A stretch of DNA of 5,840 nucleotides. It comes from Psychrilyobacter sp. (GTDB lineage: Bacteria; Fusobacteriota; Fusobacteriia; Fusobacteriales; Fusobacteriaceae). The translations under genes were made by a program, and so were the position numbers. Positions 1 to 5,840 of this stretch are shown one piece after another. The notes beneath the pieces were generated by a model. It did no database searches. It was given only the letters and a program-made list of their open reading frames with translations, and was not told the origin of the DNA. Within the stretch, counting starts at the first letter, position 1. Every line of letters starts with the position of its first letter. Location: the NCBI GenBank assembly GCA_030621995.1, contig JAUXGP010000116.1, positions 1 through 5,840 of the forward strand, read 5' to 3'.

Positions 1-215
1 AGTTTAGCTATCCATCTAGTATTAGTATAAAACTAATAAAAAATATCAATATATTTTTATAGTGGTTCTTTCCACTGTACACCTTAATCGATTGTTTAAA
101 ACTAAAAGTTTCAAACGACAATTGAGTTTTTAATTTACACTTTCTTTCTCTATTTAATTGCTAATGTCCTATTGTTTGTCTCGCTTCAAGTCGCTTTCGC
201 TTTCCCTCGCGGACA
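1..215 (-). other. Probable rRNA operon leader (5' external spacer), partial
   Basis: Seen: downstream of a very strong promoter there is no open reading frame and no ribosome binding site, only a structured AT-rich transcript with a GC-rich 5' end. On the minus strand it folds into several short hairpins: 176-184 with 209-216, 94-102 with 108-116 (9 bp with one G-U, 5-nt loop), 58-65 with 72-79 (8 bp with one G-U) and 20-26 with 32-38 (7 bp). Three copies of AAGCGA lie in the first 40 nt (181-186, 191-196, 197-202 on the plus strand). Inference: this is the leader ahead of 16S rRNA. A strong -35/-10 pair followed at once by a GCGA-rich clump is what low-GC anaerobes such as clostridia show in front of rrn operons. 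The 16S start (GAGTTTGATC) is not reached, so a tRNA or other stable-RNA operon remains possible. Confidence 0.65.
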
Positions 216-221
216 AGAAGA

Positions 222-250
222 AGTATACCGTGTTTACAAGTTTTCGTCAA
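222..250 (-). promoter_or_regulatory. Strong sigma-70 type promoter, probably rrn P
   Basis: Seen on the minus strand: -35 TTGACG (245-250), a spacer of exactly 17 bp (228-244) and -10 TATACT (222-227). That is 5/6 matches to consensus in each hexamer. The start site is expected near 214-216, just before the GC-rich clump. Runs of A lie immediately upstream of the -35. Such strength, with no coding gene downstream, points to a stable-RNA operon. Confidence 0.8.
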
Positions 251-253
251 GGA

Positions 254-290
254 TTTTTTTGTTTTTTTATCAAAGTTTTTTTTGTTTTTT
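254..290 (-). promoter_or_regulatory. A-tract (UP-element-like) region upstream of rrn promoter
   Basis: Four uninterrupted A-runs on the minus strand, at 254-260 (7), 262-268 (7), 276-283 (8) and 285-290 (6), begin four bases upstream of the -35. They form two pairs whose centres are about 22 bp apart, close to two helical turns. This fits an UP element contacted by the RNA polymerase alpha C-terminal domain, or intrinsic curvature, both typical of rRNA promoters. The function is inferred from position and composition. Confidence 0.5.
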
Positions 291-361
291 CTAAATTTCA
301 AATTTAACTAAATAAAACTTAAAAATATCATTGATTTTATTGATTTACAACCAATAAAACT

Positions 362-396
362 AATATGTTATCAACATAAATTATTGATAACATATT
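362..396 (-). terminator. AT-rich hairpin, probable terminator of the antiporter gene
   Basis: This is a perfect 13-bp inverted repeat (362-374 with 384-396, 9-nt loop) starting 17 nt after the antiporter stop codon. On the minus strand it is followed by a short U-rich stretch (AGTTTTATT). On the plus strand the following T-run (397-401) is slightly better. The stem has few G-C pairs and the U-tail is weak, so termination may be partial. A palindromic protein-binding site upstream of the rrn promoter is the alternative reading. Confidence 0.55.
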
Positions 397-412
397 TTTA
401 AAATTAACGAAT

Positions 413-1591
413 TTATTTTTCCAATAATTTATCTGCACTTAACCTTATTCCAATGGCTCCTACTGGTGCCGTTATAATTACACTCAAGATTGCCATTGCC
501 TGTATCAACTCTCCTCCTATAACTCCCATTTGAAGCGGTATCCCAGCTTTAGCCGATTGAACTGTTGCTTTAGGCAGATAAGCTATCACACAGAATAATC
601 TTTCTTTCAGATTTAAATCTGTACCTATCAAGGCTATCAGAACACCAATCGATCTAACTACAAGGGAGATAAATACTATCATACTACCTATATAAAATAT
701 ATTTCCAATGAGTGAAGGATCTATGGCTGTTCCTACTAAGGTAAATAAAAATACCGCTCCAACAGACCAGGCTTTTCCCAATCCATCCATTATATTATTT
801 CCCAGCCATTCATAATAATTAGTTATTACATAACCTATCACCATTATTCCTAAGAGAGAATTAAAGTATCTCATATGGTATGTAGTTTCGATTACCCTCA
901 TTCCAACCGCCATTCCTCCTACCAATATAGTTTGAAAGATCTCAGATTTTATTTTTTTGGATATTTCCCCTACTATTACAGCTACTAAAATTCCTGCAGC
1001 TATACCAACTACTGTAGAAATTGGAATGGTAATTAAATTTTTTAAAATCCCACCACCGGTACCTAAATACATTCCCATAAAAGACGTAAACATAGCTATA
1101 GCCACACTATCGTCTGCCGAGGCTCCTGTGAGCAGCATCTGAGGTATAGCTTTTTTTTCTCCTAAACCTCTCTTTATTAGATCCACCATGGCAGGAACCA
1201 ATACTGCCGGACTCACTGCCGCTATTATAAATCCCAGTATTCCAGCTTGTATCATTGGTAATCCCAAAATCTTTATAGATAAAAACATAACTGCTAAACC
1301 CTCTACTGATACCGGAATCAAACTAAGTAATACCGCTGGTCTTCCAACTTTTTTTATCTGTTTCTTCCTGATGCCCAAACCTGCTATAAGCAGTACAACG
1401 ACCAAAGCTAGATTTTTCAAAACTCCCCCGTATTCCAAAGCTACAGGATCTATTATTTTTAGATACACATTAGCTATACAGCCAAATGCAATCATACCTA
1501 TCAATTTAGGAAGATAAAAATTTTCCACTAATTTTCCAACTGCCACTCCGCCTACAAATAAAATTAAAAATGAAACCAAAATATTTAACAT
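413..1591 (-). CDS. Cation:proton antiporter (CPA superfamily, Na+/H+ exchanger domain), fluoride-riboswitch controlled
   Basis: The product is a 392-residue integral membrane protein that probably exchanges Na+ (or K+) for H+ across the cytoplasmic membrane. Seen: about 12-13 hydrophobic segments over almost the whole length, with only short charged loops (for example residues 75-84, 138-148 and 210-217). Family landmarks are AAVSPAVLVPAM (124-135), the ion-binding pair Asp160-Asp161 in GASADDSVAIAMF, and LPKATVQSA (339-347) with Lys341. In characterised CPA antiporters, an Asp-Asp pair together with a lysine in the later unwound helix goes with electrogenic exchange, so that mode is inferred here. 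There is no C-terminal TrkA-N or USP domain, so this is the short form. The start is set by AGGAGG (1598-1603) six bases before the ATG. Upstream lie its own promoter, a fluoride aptamer and an antiterminating hairpin, so expression should rise with cytoplasmic fluoride. Antiporters of this family are a recognised minor class of fluoride-riboswitch genes. Direct transport of fluoride is not shown by the sequence. Confidence 0.88.
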   Translation of the reverse strand: MLNILVSFLILFVGGVAVGKLVENFYLPKLIGMIAFGCIANVYLKIIDPVALEYGGVLKNLALVVVLLIAGLGIRKKQIKKVGRPAVLLSLIPVSVEGLAVMFLSIKILGLPMIQAGILGFIIAAVSPAVLVPAMVDLIKRGLGEKKAIPQMLLTGASADDSVAIAMFTSFMGMYLGTGGGILKNLITIPISTVVGIAAGILVAVIVGEISKKIKSEIFQTILVGGMAVGMRVIETTYHMRYFNSLLGIMVIGYVITNYYEWLGNNIMDGLGKAWSVGAVFLFTLVGTAIDPSLIGNIFYIGSMIVFISLVVRSIGVLIALIGTDLNLKERLFCVIAYLPKATVQSAKAGIPLQMGVIGGELIQAMAILSVIITAPVGAIGIRLSADKLLEK

Positions 1592-1616
1592 AACTTTCCT
1601 CCTAAAAACATATAAT

Positions 1617-1660
1617 AAAAAAACTTCTACACCAATACAAAAATTGTATCGATGTAGAAG
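1617..1660 (-). terminator. Riboswitch-controlled intrinsic terminator (expression platform)
   Basis: On the minus strand a 17-bp hairpin (1644-1660 with 1624-1640, loop of 3 nt) is followed directly by seven U (1617-1623). The two positions that mismatch on the plus strand are G-U pairs in the minus-strand RNA, so the stem is unbroken only in the transcript of the antiporter. Its ascending arm contains CTTCTAC (1654-1660), which is also the 3' pseudoknot strand of the fluoride aptamer. The two folds are therefore mutually exclusive: fluoride-bound aptamer prevents the terminator and the gene is ON. It would also stop read-through from mnmG. Confidence 0.92.
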
Positions 1661-1717
1661 CCATTAACTTTTTTTAAGTAGTTCTAGATACTCAATCTAC
1701 GGAGAGCTTCATCTCCT
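1654..1717 (-). promoter_or_regulatory. Fluoride riboswitch aptamer (crcB motif)
   Basis: Seen on the minus strand: P1 GGAG (1713-1716) pairs with CUCC (1701-1704) around the 8-nt loop AUGAAGCU (1705-1712), the signature GGNGAUG...CNCC of this class. The 3' part has UAAUGG followed by CUUCUAC (1654-1666), matching the conserved UGAUGGCNYCUAC-like segment. Loop bases GAAGC (1706-1710) can pair with GCUUC (1657-1661) to form the pseudoknot. Two further hairpins fit the joining region: UAGAU/AUCUA (1695-1699 with 1685-1689) and a short P3 ACUU/AAGU (1676-1679 with 1667-1670) ending exactly before UAAUGG. The aptamer starts at the predicted transcription start. Known: this RNA binds F- via three Mg2+ ions and activates fluoride-resistance genes. 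The class assignment comes from motif recall, not a covariance search. Confidence 0.9.
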
Positions 1718-1723
1718 GAATAA

Positions 1724-1753
1724 ATTATATCACATTAAATATTTTTAAGTAAA
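1724..1753 (-). promoter_or_regulatory. Promoter of the fluoride-responsive antiporter transcript
   Basis: On the minus strand a perfect TATAAT (1724-1729) is preceded by TG plus one base, giving an extended -10 (TGATATAAT). A weak -35, TTTACT (1748-1753), lies 18 bp upstream. A start at about A1717 places the first transcribed bases right at the aptamer's P1 stem, which supports both the promoter and the riboswitch call. Confidence 0.8.
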
Positions 1754-1809
1754 TAATTTTAAATATAATTCAACTTTATTTTTGCCTGTATACATATCTG
1801 TTAACTAAT

Positions 1810-1833
1810 AATTTTAGGATAAGATCCAAAATT
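1810..1833 (-). other. Imperfect AT-rich hairpin just after mnmG stop
   Basis: Bases 1824-1833 and 1810-1820 can form a 10-bp stem with one bulged base and a 3-nt loop directly after the mnmG stop codon. On the minus strand no U-tract follows, so it is at best a weak terminator or a 3'-end stabilising stem. No convincing intrinsic terminator is visible for mnmG. Confidence 0.35.
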
Positions 1834-3684
1834 TTATTTCACCTTCTCTAAATATGTTATAAGCACAGCTATATCGTTTCCTGTTACCCCGCTTATCCTC
1901 GTAGCTTCCCCTATAGACAGCGGCTTTATTTTCTCTAACCCATCTCGAGCTATATTAGATAATCCTGTTATAGTTTCAAATTTAAATCCTTCAGGTATCT
2001 TCATATCCTCTAATTTTTTAAACCTTTCTATTTGAGATCTCTCCCTGCCGATAAATACATCGTATTTAATCATAGTTTCTATTTGGTTTTTAACAAATGT
2101 CGGCAATTCCTTTATATCTATAATTAACCCCAGAGAATCATAGGTCACTTCTTTTTGTTTTAGCAGTTCTGATAACTTAACCCCTTTACCAAATCTCTCT
2201 TTAGCTTCTACACTCATTAAAACTTCGTTTGCCTGCTTCATAGAGATACTTATTTGATTTATCCTTTCAACTTCGTACTTTACCATCTCTTTGGCTTCCT
2301 CTAAAAATTTAATTTTATCTTCGGAAACAATTCCTATCTCTTTAGCTTTGTCCAATAGTCTCATAAATGCATTGTCAAATCTCAGAGTCAGTCTGTATTC
2401 TGCTCTCGATGGTAAAACTCTATATGGTTCAGGAGTTTTTTTATGAATTATATCATCTACTAACACCCCCAGATAACCCTCGGTTCTGTCTACTACAATC
2501 GGTTCTTTTCCCAATACTTTTCTGCTGGCGTTTACCCCTGCTAAAAATCCTTGAGCTGCAGCTTCTTCATATCCGGAAGTTCCATTTATCTGTCCTGCAA
2601 AATAAAGATTTTTTATTTTTTTACTCTCTAAACTAGGATATAACTGGTAAGATGGTGCATAATCATATTCAACGGCATAGCCATATCTCATTATTTTAGC
2701 ATCTTCTAATCCTGCTATGGTTCTCATCATCTTTTCTTGAGCAAATGGCGGCATAGCTGTTGTCAAACCATTTACATAGAGTTCATTAGTTTCTTTCGAC
2801 TCCAACTCCAAGAAAATTTGATGATTTGTTTTTTCAGGGAAGTTTAATACTTTTCTATCCAGTGACGGACAATGTCTCGGGCCGTGAGTTTCTATGATCC
2901 CGGTCACTATTGGTGAATACTGCAACAGGTCTTGAGCCACTTTTACAGTTTCAGGGGTTGTATATGTCAGCCATGTAGGTGCATTATTATTTTTTTTCTT
3001 CTTTGTAAACAATGAAAAATATTTCGGATGATCTTCTCCGTGCAATTCCTTCATCTTGCTAAAATCCACAGTTCTCATGTCCACTCTTGGCGGAGTAGCT
3101 GTTTGATATCTATCCAATATTATTCCATTTTTAGTCAGTGCATCGGATAGTTTTTCAGCAGATTTCTCACCTATTCTGCCTGCAGGATATTTTACATCTC
3201 CAATTATTACCCTTCCCTTTAAAAAAGTTCCAGTAGCCAATATTACAGAAGCTGCTCCATACTCTATACCCAGATCAGATATAACCCCTGTTATTTGTCC
3301 ATTATCAATAATAATATCATCAATAGTTCCCTGAATAGAATCCAAATTAGGGGTTCCCTCTATTATTTCCTTCATCTTTACTCTATACCAATATTTATCA
3401 GCTTGTCCACGAGTTATCCTAGCTGCAGGTCCCTTACTGGTGTTTAGATGCTTCAATTGAAGGTTATATTTATCTGTATGTCTCCCAATCTCTCCACCTA
3501 ACATATCTATCTCTGCAACAAGGTGACTCTTTCCGGGTCCACCTATAGACGGGTTACATGACATCATTGCCACTGTATCTAAATATATTGTGAATAGAGC
3601 CGTTTTTAATCCTGATCTTGCTGAGGCTAATGCAGCTTCACATCCGGCATGCCCTCCTCCTACAACGATTACATCATAATTCAT
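1834..3684 (-). CDS. mnmG: tRNA uridine-5-carboxymethylaminomethyl(34) synthesis enzyme MnmG (GidA)
   Basis: This is the FAD-dependent partner of MnmE in the cytoplasmic complex that installs the cmnm5 or nm5 group on wobble U34 of certain tRNAs, using methylene-tetrahydrofolate and glycine or ammonium. Seen: an N-terminal Rossmann FAD site, VVGGGHAGCEAALA (7-20), then SCNPSIGGPGKSHLV (42-55) with Cys43. GPRHCPSLDRK (268-278) carries Cys272. These two cysteines correspond to the conserved catalytic pair (Cys47 and Cys277 in E. coli). GQINGTSGYEEAAAQG (364-379) belongs to the second FAD-contacting region, and PSRAEYRLTLRFDNA (425-439) to the conserved region beyond. The C-terminal helical domain that contacts MnmE and tRNA ends with ATRISGVTGNDIAVL (594-608). 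The length of 616 aa is normal, and no motif is missing. AAGGAG (3690-3695) sits five bases before the ATG. The gene follows mnmE in the same direction, but a strong terminator lies between them. Confidence 0.98.
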   Translation of the reverse strand: MNYDVIVVGGGHAGCEAALASARSGLKTALFTIYLDTVAMMSCNPSIGGPGKSHLVAEIDMLGGEIGRHTDKYNLQLKHLNTSKGPAARITRGQADKYWYRVKMKEIIEGTPNLDSIQGTIDDIIIDNGQITGVISDLGIEYGAASVILATGTFLKGRVIIGDVKYPAGRIGEKSAEKLSDALTKNGIILDRYQTATPPRVDMRTVDFSKMKELHGEDHPKYFSLFTKKKKNNNAPTWLTYTTPETVKVAQDLLQYSPIVTGIIETHGPRHCPSLDRKVLNFPEKTNHQIFLELESKETNELYVNGLTTAMPPFAQEKMMRTIAGLEDAKIMRYGYAVEYDYAPSYQLYPSLESKKIKNLYFAGQINGTSGYEEAAAQGFLAGVNASRKVLGKEPIVVDRTEGYLGVLVDDIIHKKTPEPYRVLPSRAEYRLTLRFDNAFMRLLDKAKEIGIVSEDKIKFLEEAKEMVKYEVERINQISISMKQANEVLMSVEAKERFGKGVKLSELLKQKEVTYDSLGLIIDIKELPTFVKNQIETMIKYDVFIGRERSQIERFKKLEDMKIPEGFKFETITGLSNIARDGLEKIKPLSIGEATRISGVTGNDIAVLITYLEKVK

Positions 3685-3717
3685 AAGTACTCCTTTTTTT
3701 TATAGTTTATTTTTGTC

Positions 3718-3739
3718 CATATACATCTGTGTGCATATG
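3718..3739 (-). other. Hairpin in the mnmG leader
   Basis: Bases 3732-3739 and 3718-3725 form an 8-bp stem with one G-U pair and a 6-nt loop on the minus strand. It lies between the mnmE terminator and the mnmG ribosome binding site. A weak promoter-like pair overlaps it: TTAAAA (3741-3746), 17 bp, TATATG (3718-3723), 4/6 matches each. It may be a promoter or an mRNA-processing site for mnmG, and the function is unresolved. Confidence 0.3.
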
Positions 3740-3748
3740 TTTTTAAAG

Positions 3749-3780
3749 AAAAAAATACTGCAGAAATATCTGCAGTATTT
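3749..3780 (-). terminator. Intrinsic terminator after mnmE
   Basis: A perfect 12-bp stem (3769-3780 with 3753-3764) containing CTGCAG, with a 4-nt loop, is followed on the minus strand by a T-run made of the last stem bases plus 3749-3752. It begins 29 nt after the mnmE stop codon. The plus-strand side is also T-rich (3783-3792), so the element could work in both directions. It separates jag-mnmE from mnmG transcriptionally unless it is leaky. Confidence 0.8.
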
Positions 3781-3808
3781 CATATTTTTTTTATAATTTA
3801 TTTAAATT

Positions 3809-5176
3809 TTATTTCCCTACACAGAAGTTACTGAATATATGATCCAAAACATCTTCCGATGAGATCTCTCCGGTTACCTCTGACAGAGCATCTAAAGCTT
3901 CCTTTAGATCTACAGCTATCAAGTCCATTGGCAGTCCTATATTTATTGTTTCAAATATATTTTCTATGGCTTCCTTAGTTTTAACCAGGGCAGACCTGTG
4001 TCTAATATTAGTTATCACTAAAGTTTGAGACGAATCCTCAACTTTACCGGATACAATATAAGAATATATCTCCTCTTCCATTTCAGCTATACCAATGTTT
4101 TCTTTGGCTGAAATTTCGATCCATCTGCCTACTTTGTCTAATTTAGACAGGTCTACTTTCTGCTCTATATCGATCTTATTTAAAATTCCAACAACTTTTT
4201 CACTATGAATATTACTATGTACTCTAAGATCCTCTTCACTGAGCTCTCTAGAACCATCCACAACAAATAAGATTAAATCTGCATCATTTAATAACTTCTC
4301 AGATTTTTCCACTCCGATACTCTCAATAAAGTCATCTGTATTTCTTATTCCTGCTGTATCAGCTAAGATAAGCGGTATCCCCTTTATATTAATAATCTCC
4401 TCTATTACATCCCTTGTTGTCCCTGGAATGTGAGTTACTATTGCCCTCTCTTCCTTCAACAAAGAATTCAATAAACTGGATTTTCCTACATTAGGTTTTC
4501 CGACTATTGCAGTTTTAACTCCCTCTTTAATCATCTTTCCTTGATTATAAGAAGCTGACAATCTGTCTGAAGTTGCTAAAACTTCCTTTAAATTTTCTAC
4601 TAAACCTTCCGGTAATGGATCGTCGATCCCCTCTTCAGGATAGTCTAAAACTACATTTATATGAGCAACTACATCTAAAAGTAATTTTTTCAAATGCAGT
4701 ATCTGATCTTTTAAGTCTCCTCTTAACTGGTCTAACGAAAGAGATAAACTTCTCTCTGTCTTACCATGAATCAAATCAATTACAGCCTCTGCCTGGGTAA
4801 GATCCAGTCTTCCATTCATAAAAGCTCTTCTTGTAAATTCACCTTGTTCCGCAATTCTGGCTCCATTAGACAAAACTAATTCCAATACTTTCTCAGTCAT
4901 AAGATAACCACCATGACAGTTTATCTCAACTATATCTTCCTTGGTATAAGTTTTAGGACCCTTCATTATGCTGACCATTACTTCATCTACTAAATTATCA
5001 CCTGAATAGAGATGTCCATAATTAATAGTGAAATTCTTTAATTCTTCTACTTTTTTTTTAGATATTGGTCTGAATATTTTTGAAAGAATGTTTATAGAAT
5101 CTTCTCCAGATATCCTGACAATTCCTATTCCACCTTCTCCTCTAGGAGTAGAGATTGCTGCTATTGTATCAAACAT
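3809..5176 (-). CDS. mnmE: tRNA modification GTPase MnmE (TrmE)
   Basis: MnmE is the dimeric, K+-activated GTPase that works with MnmG to modify U34 of tRNAs in the cytoplasm. Domains seen in order: an N-terminal folate-binding domain (about 1-118) starting with [19 protein letters not shown], then a helical domain opened by the conserved [19 protein letters not shown] (114-132). The inserted Ras-like G domain (about 220-375) has G1 GKPNVGKS (226-233), G2 GTTRD (252-256), G3 DTAG (273-276), G4 NKID (333-336) and G5 SAK (357-359). The C-terminal helices end in CVGK (452-455), whose Cys452 is the conserved C(I/V/L)GK cysteine. At 455 aa it is full length. The start four bases after the jag stop gives the family-typical N-terminus. 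Its only Shine-Dalgarno-like element is GGGG overlapping the jag stop, so translation is probably coupled to jag. A terminator follows. Confidence 0.98.
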   Translation of the reverse strand: MFDTIAAISTPRGEGGIGIVRISGEDSINILSKIFRPISKKKVEELKNFTINYGHLYSGDNLVDEVMVSIMKGPKTYTKEDIVEINCHGGYLMTEKVLELVLSNGARIAEQGEFTRRAFMNGRLDLTQAEAVIDLIHGKTERSLSLSLDQLRGDLKDQILHLKKLLLDVVAHINVVLDYPEEGIDDPLPEGLVENLKEVLATSDRLSASYNQGKMIKEGVKTAIVGKPNVGKSSLLNSLLKEERAIVTHIPGTTRDVIEEIINIKGIPLILADTAGIRNTDDFIESIGVEKSEKLLNDADLILFVVDGSRELSEEDLRVHSNIHSEKVVGILNKIDIEQKVDLSKLDKVGRWIEISAKENIGIAEMEEEIYSYIVSGKVEDSSQTLVITNIRHRSALVKTKEAIENIFETINIGLPMDLIAVDLKEALDALSEVTGEISSEDVLDHIFSNFCVGK

Positions 5177-5180
5177 AGTT

Positions 5181-5816
5181 TTACCCCATTCTTTTTCTTT
5201 TAATCACAATATACCTCTTAGGATCTCTTCCTTCACTGAAAGTATCAAGCTCCTTATATTTATTCACTATCTCGTGAATAATTTTTCTTTCCCTCGGTGG
5301 CATTGGATTTAATTTCACTATTTTATCAGTATTCAATGCTTTTTCAGCCATTTTTCTAGCTAAATCTCTAAGAGTTTCTGCTCTTTTAGCCTTAAATCCT
5401 TCTACATCCACTTCTACTTTCACACTTTTACATAGAGAATTTAAAAGGTATTCAAAACTATTTAAAGTTTTACCTTTTTTTCCTATAATTATTCCATTGT
5501 CTTCACCACATAGATTAATTAATACATAGTGATCTCTAGCTTCTAAAACTTCTACATTTAAAACTAATCCCATATTGCTTAATAGTTCATTGGCTCTTTC
5601 CACTACCATATCTTCTATTTTTGCCTCTATTATCTCAGCTGTTTTTTCCATTTGAATCTCATATTCTCCATCTTTTTTAAAAAAACCAAAAAATGAAGTT
5701 GCCTTTGAGATCTCAATAATTTCCACGATTTTATTCTTATCAATATTATGGTTTTTTACAGCTTTGATTATAGCTTCATCCTTTGATTTAGCTTTGATTT
5801 GATAAGTTAAGTTCAT
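5181..5816 (-). CDS. khpB: RNA-binding protein KhpB (Jag/EloR family)
   Basis: KhpB is a cytoplasmic RNA-binding regulator. In Firmicutes it pairs with KhpA and influences cell elongation and division. Seen (numbering from the chosen start): a Jag_N domain at 1-56 with the family's glycine/hydrophobic turn as [12 protein letters not shown], a linker, and a type II KH domain at about 70-140 with the nucleic-acid-binding loop [19 protein letters not shown] (108-126). An R3H domain follows at about 145-207, with [12 protein letters not shown] (171-182) and a conserved SEGRDPKR end. The length is 211 aa, normal for the family. An ATG four codons upstream (5828) is in frame. The start at 5816 is preferred because GAGG lies six bases before it, whereas the upstream ATG directly abuts GAAGGG with no spacer. 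Family members also begin close to this point. The next gene upstream, outside the window, is expected to be yidC. Confidence 0.93.
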   Translation of the reverse strand: MNLTYQIKAKSKDEAIIKAVKNHNIDKNKIVEIIEISKATSFFGFFKKDGEYEIQMEKTAEIIEAKIEDMVVERANELLSNMGLVLNVEVLEARDHYVLINLCGEDNGIIIGKKGKTLNSFEYLLNSLCKSVKVEVDVEGFKAKRAETLRDLARKMAEKALNTDKIVKLNPMPPRERKIIHEIVNKYKELDTFSEGRDPKRYIVIKRKRMG

Positions 5817-5840
5817 TTTACGCCTCATCCCTTCTACTCA

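Noticed and set aside
362..396. Perfect palindrome considered as a replication-origin or DnaA site
   Set aside because: It contains TTATCAACA, which differs from the DnaA box TTATCCACA by one base, but it is a single hairpin directly behind a stop codon. No DnaA-box cluster is visible nearby, so a terminator is the simpler explanation.
957..1517. Plus-strand open frames inside the antiporter gene (957-1142 and 1188-1517)
   Set aside because: They lie antisense to a well-conserved membrane-protein gene, show no recognisable domain, and appear to arise from its codon pattern.
1585..1611. Eight-codon upstream ORF (ATG at 1609-1611) overlapping the antiporter start
   Set aside because: It has no ribosome binding site, and the real AGGAGG lies inside it, so it is most likely incidental.
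2367..2636. Plus-strand open frame inside mnmG
   Set aside because: It is antisense to conserved MnmG coding sequence and has no family resemblance.
4573..5312. Plus-strand open frames inside mnmE and across the jag-mnmE junction
   Set aside because: They are antisense to fully conserved genes; low-complexity Leu/Ser/Ile/Phe composition is typical of a reverse-strand shadow.
5817..5828. ATG at 5828 as the jag start
   Set aside because: It has purines directly abutting it with no spacer, while the ATG at 5816 has GAGG at six bases and gives the family-typical N-terminus.
1..5840. CRISPR arrays, insertion sequences, tRNA genes and a new multi-gene system
   Set aside because: No regularly spaced repeats, transposase motifs, tRNA cloverleaf or unknown coding region were seen; all four genes belong to known families.

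Overview
The window is AT-rich and every gene reads on the minus strand. It carries the distal part of the conserved bacterial block yidC-jag-mnmE-mnmG, which often lies near the replication origin. The organism is probably one of the Fusobacteria (Fusobacteriaceae-like). This rests on codon and base composition, the style of the MnmE/MnmG/Jag proteins and the gene order. A low-GC clostridial relative cannot be excluded from the sequence alone.

In the direction of transcription (right to left) the layout starts with jag/khpB (5181-5816, an RNA-binding KH-R3H protein). Four bases later comes mnmE (3809-5176, the tRNA-modifying GTPase). A strong intrinsic terminator (3749-3780) follows, and then mnmG (1834-3684, the FAD-dependent partner of MnmE). 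MnmE and MnmG together build the 5-(carboxymethyl)aminomethyl group on wobble U34 of certain tRNAs. MnmG is followed by a short AT-rich spacer.

The most informative element is in the 242-base gap between mnmG and the last gene. It contains a promoter with an extended -10 (1724-1753), a fluoride (crcB-type) riboswitch aptamer (about 1654-1717) and a 17-bp terminator hairpin with a 7-U tail (1617-1660). The hairpin's ascending arm reuses the aptamer's 3' pseudoknot strand. This is a complete transcriptional ON switch for fluoride. The gene it controls is a 392-aa cation:proton antiporter of the CPA superfamily (413-1591), not crcB or a CLC-F fluoride exporter.

The last 412 bases hold no protein gene. 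An AT-rich perfect hairpin (362-396) ends the antiporter unit. A phased A-tract region and a near-consensus sigma-70 promoter (-35 at 245-250, 17-bp spacer, -10 at 222-227) follow, then about 215 nt of structured untranslated leader running off the window. The promoter and leader look like those of a ribosomal RNA operon, so 16S rRNA is expected just beyond position 1, but no 16S sequence is inside the window.
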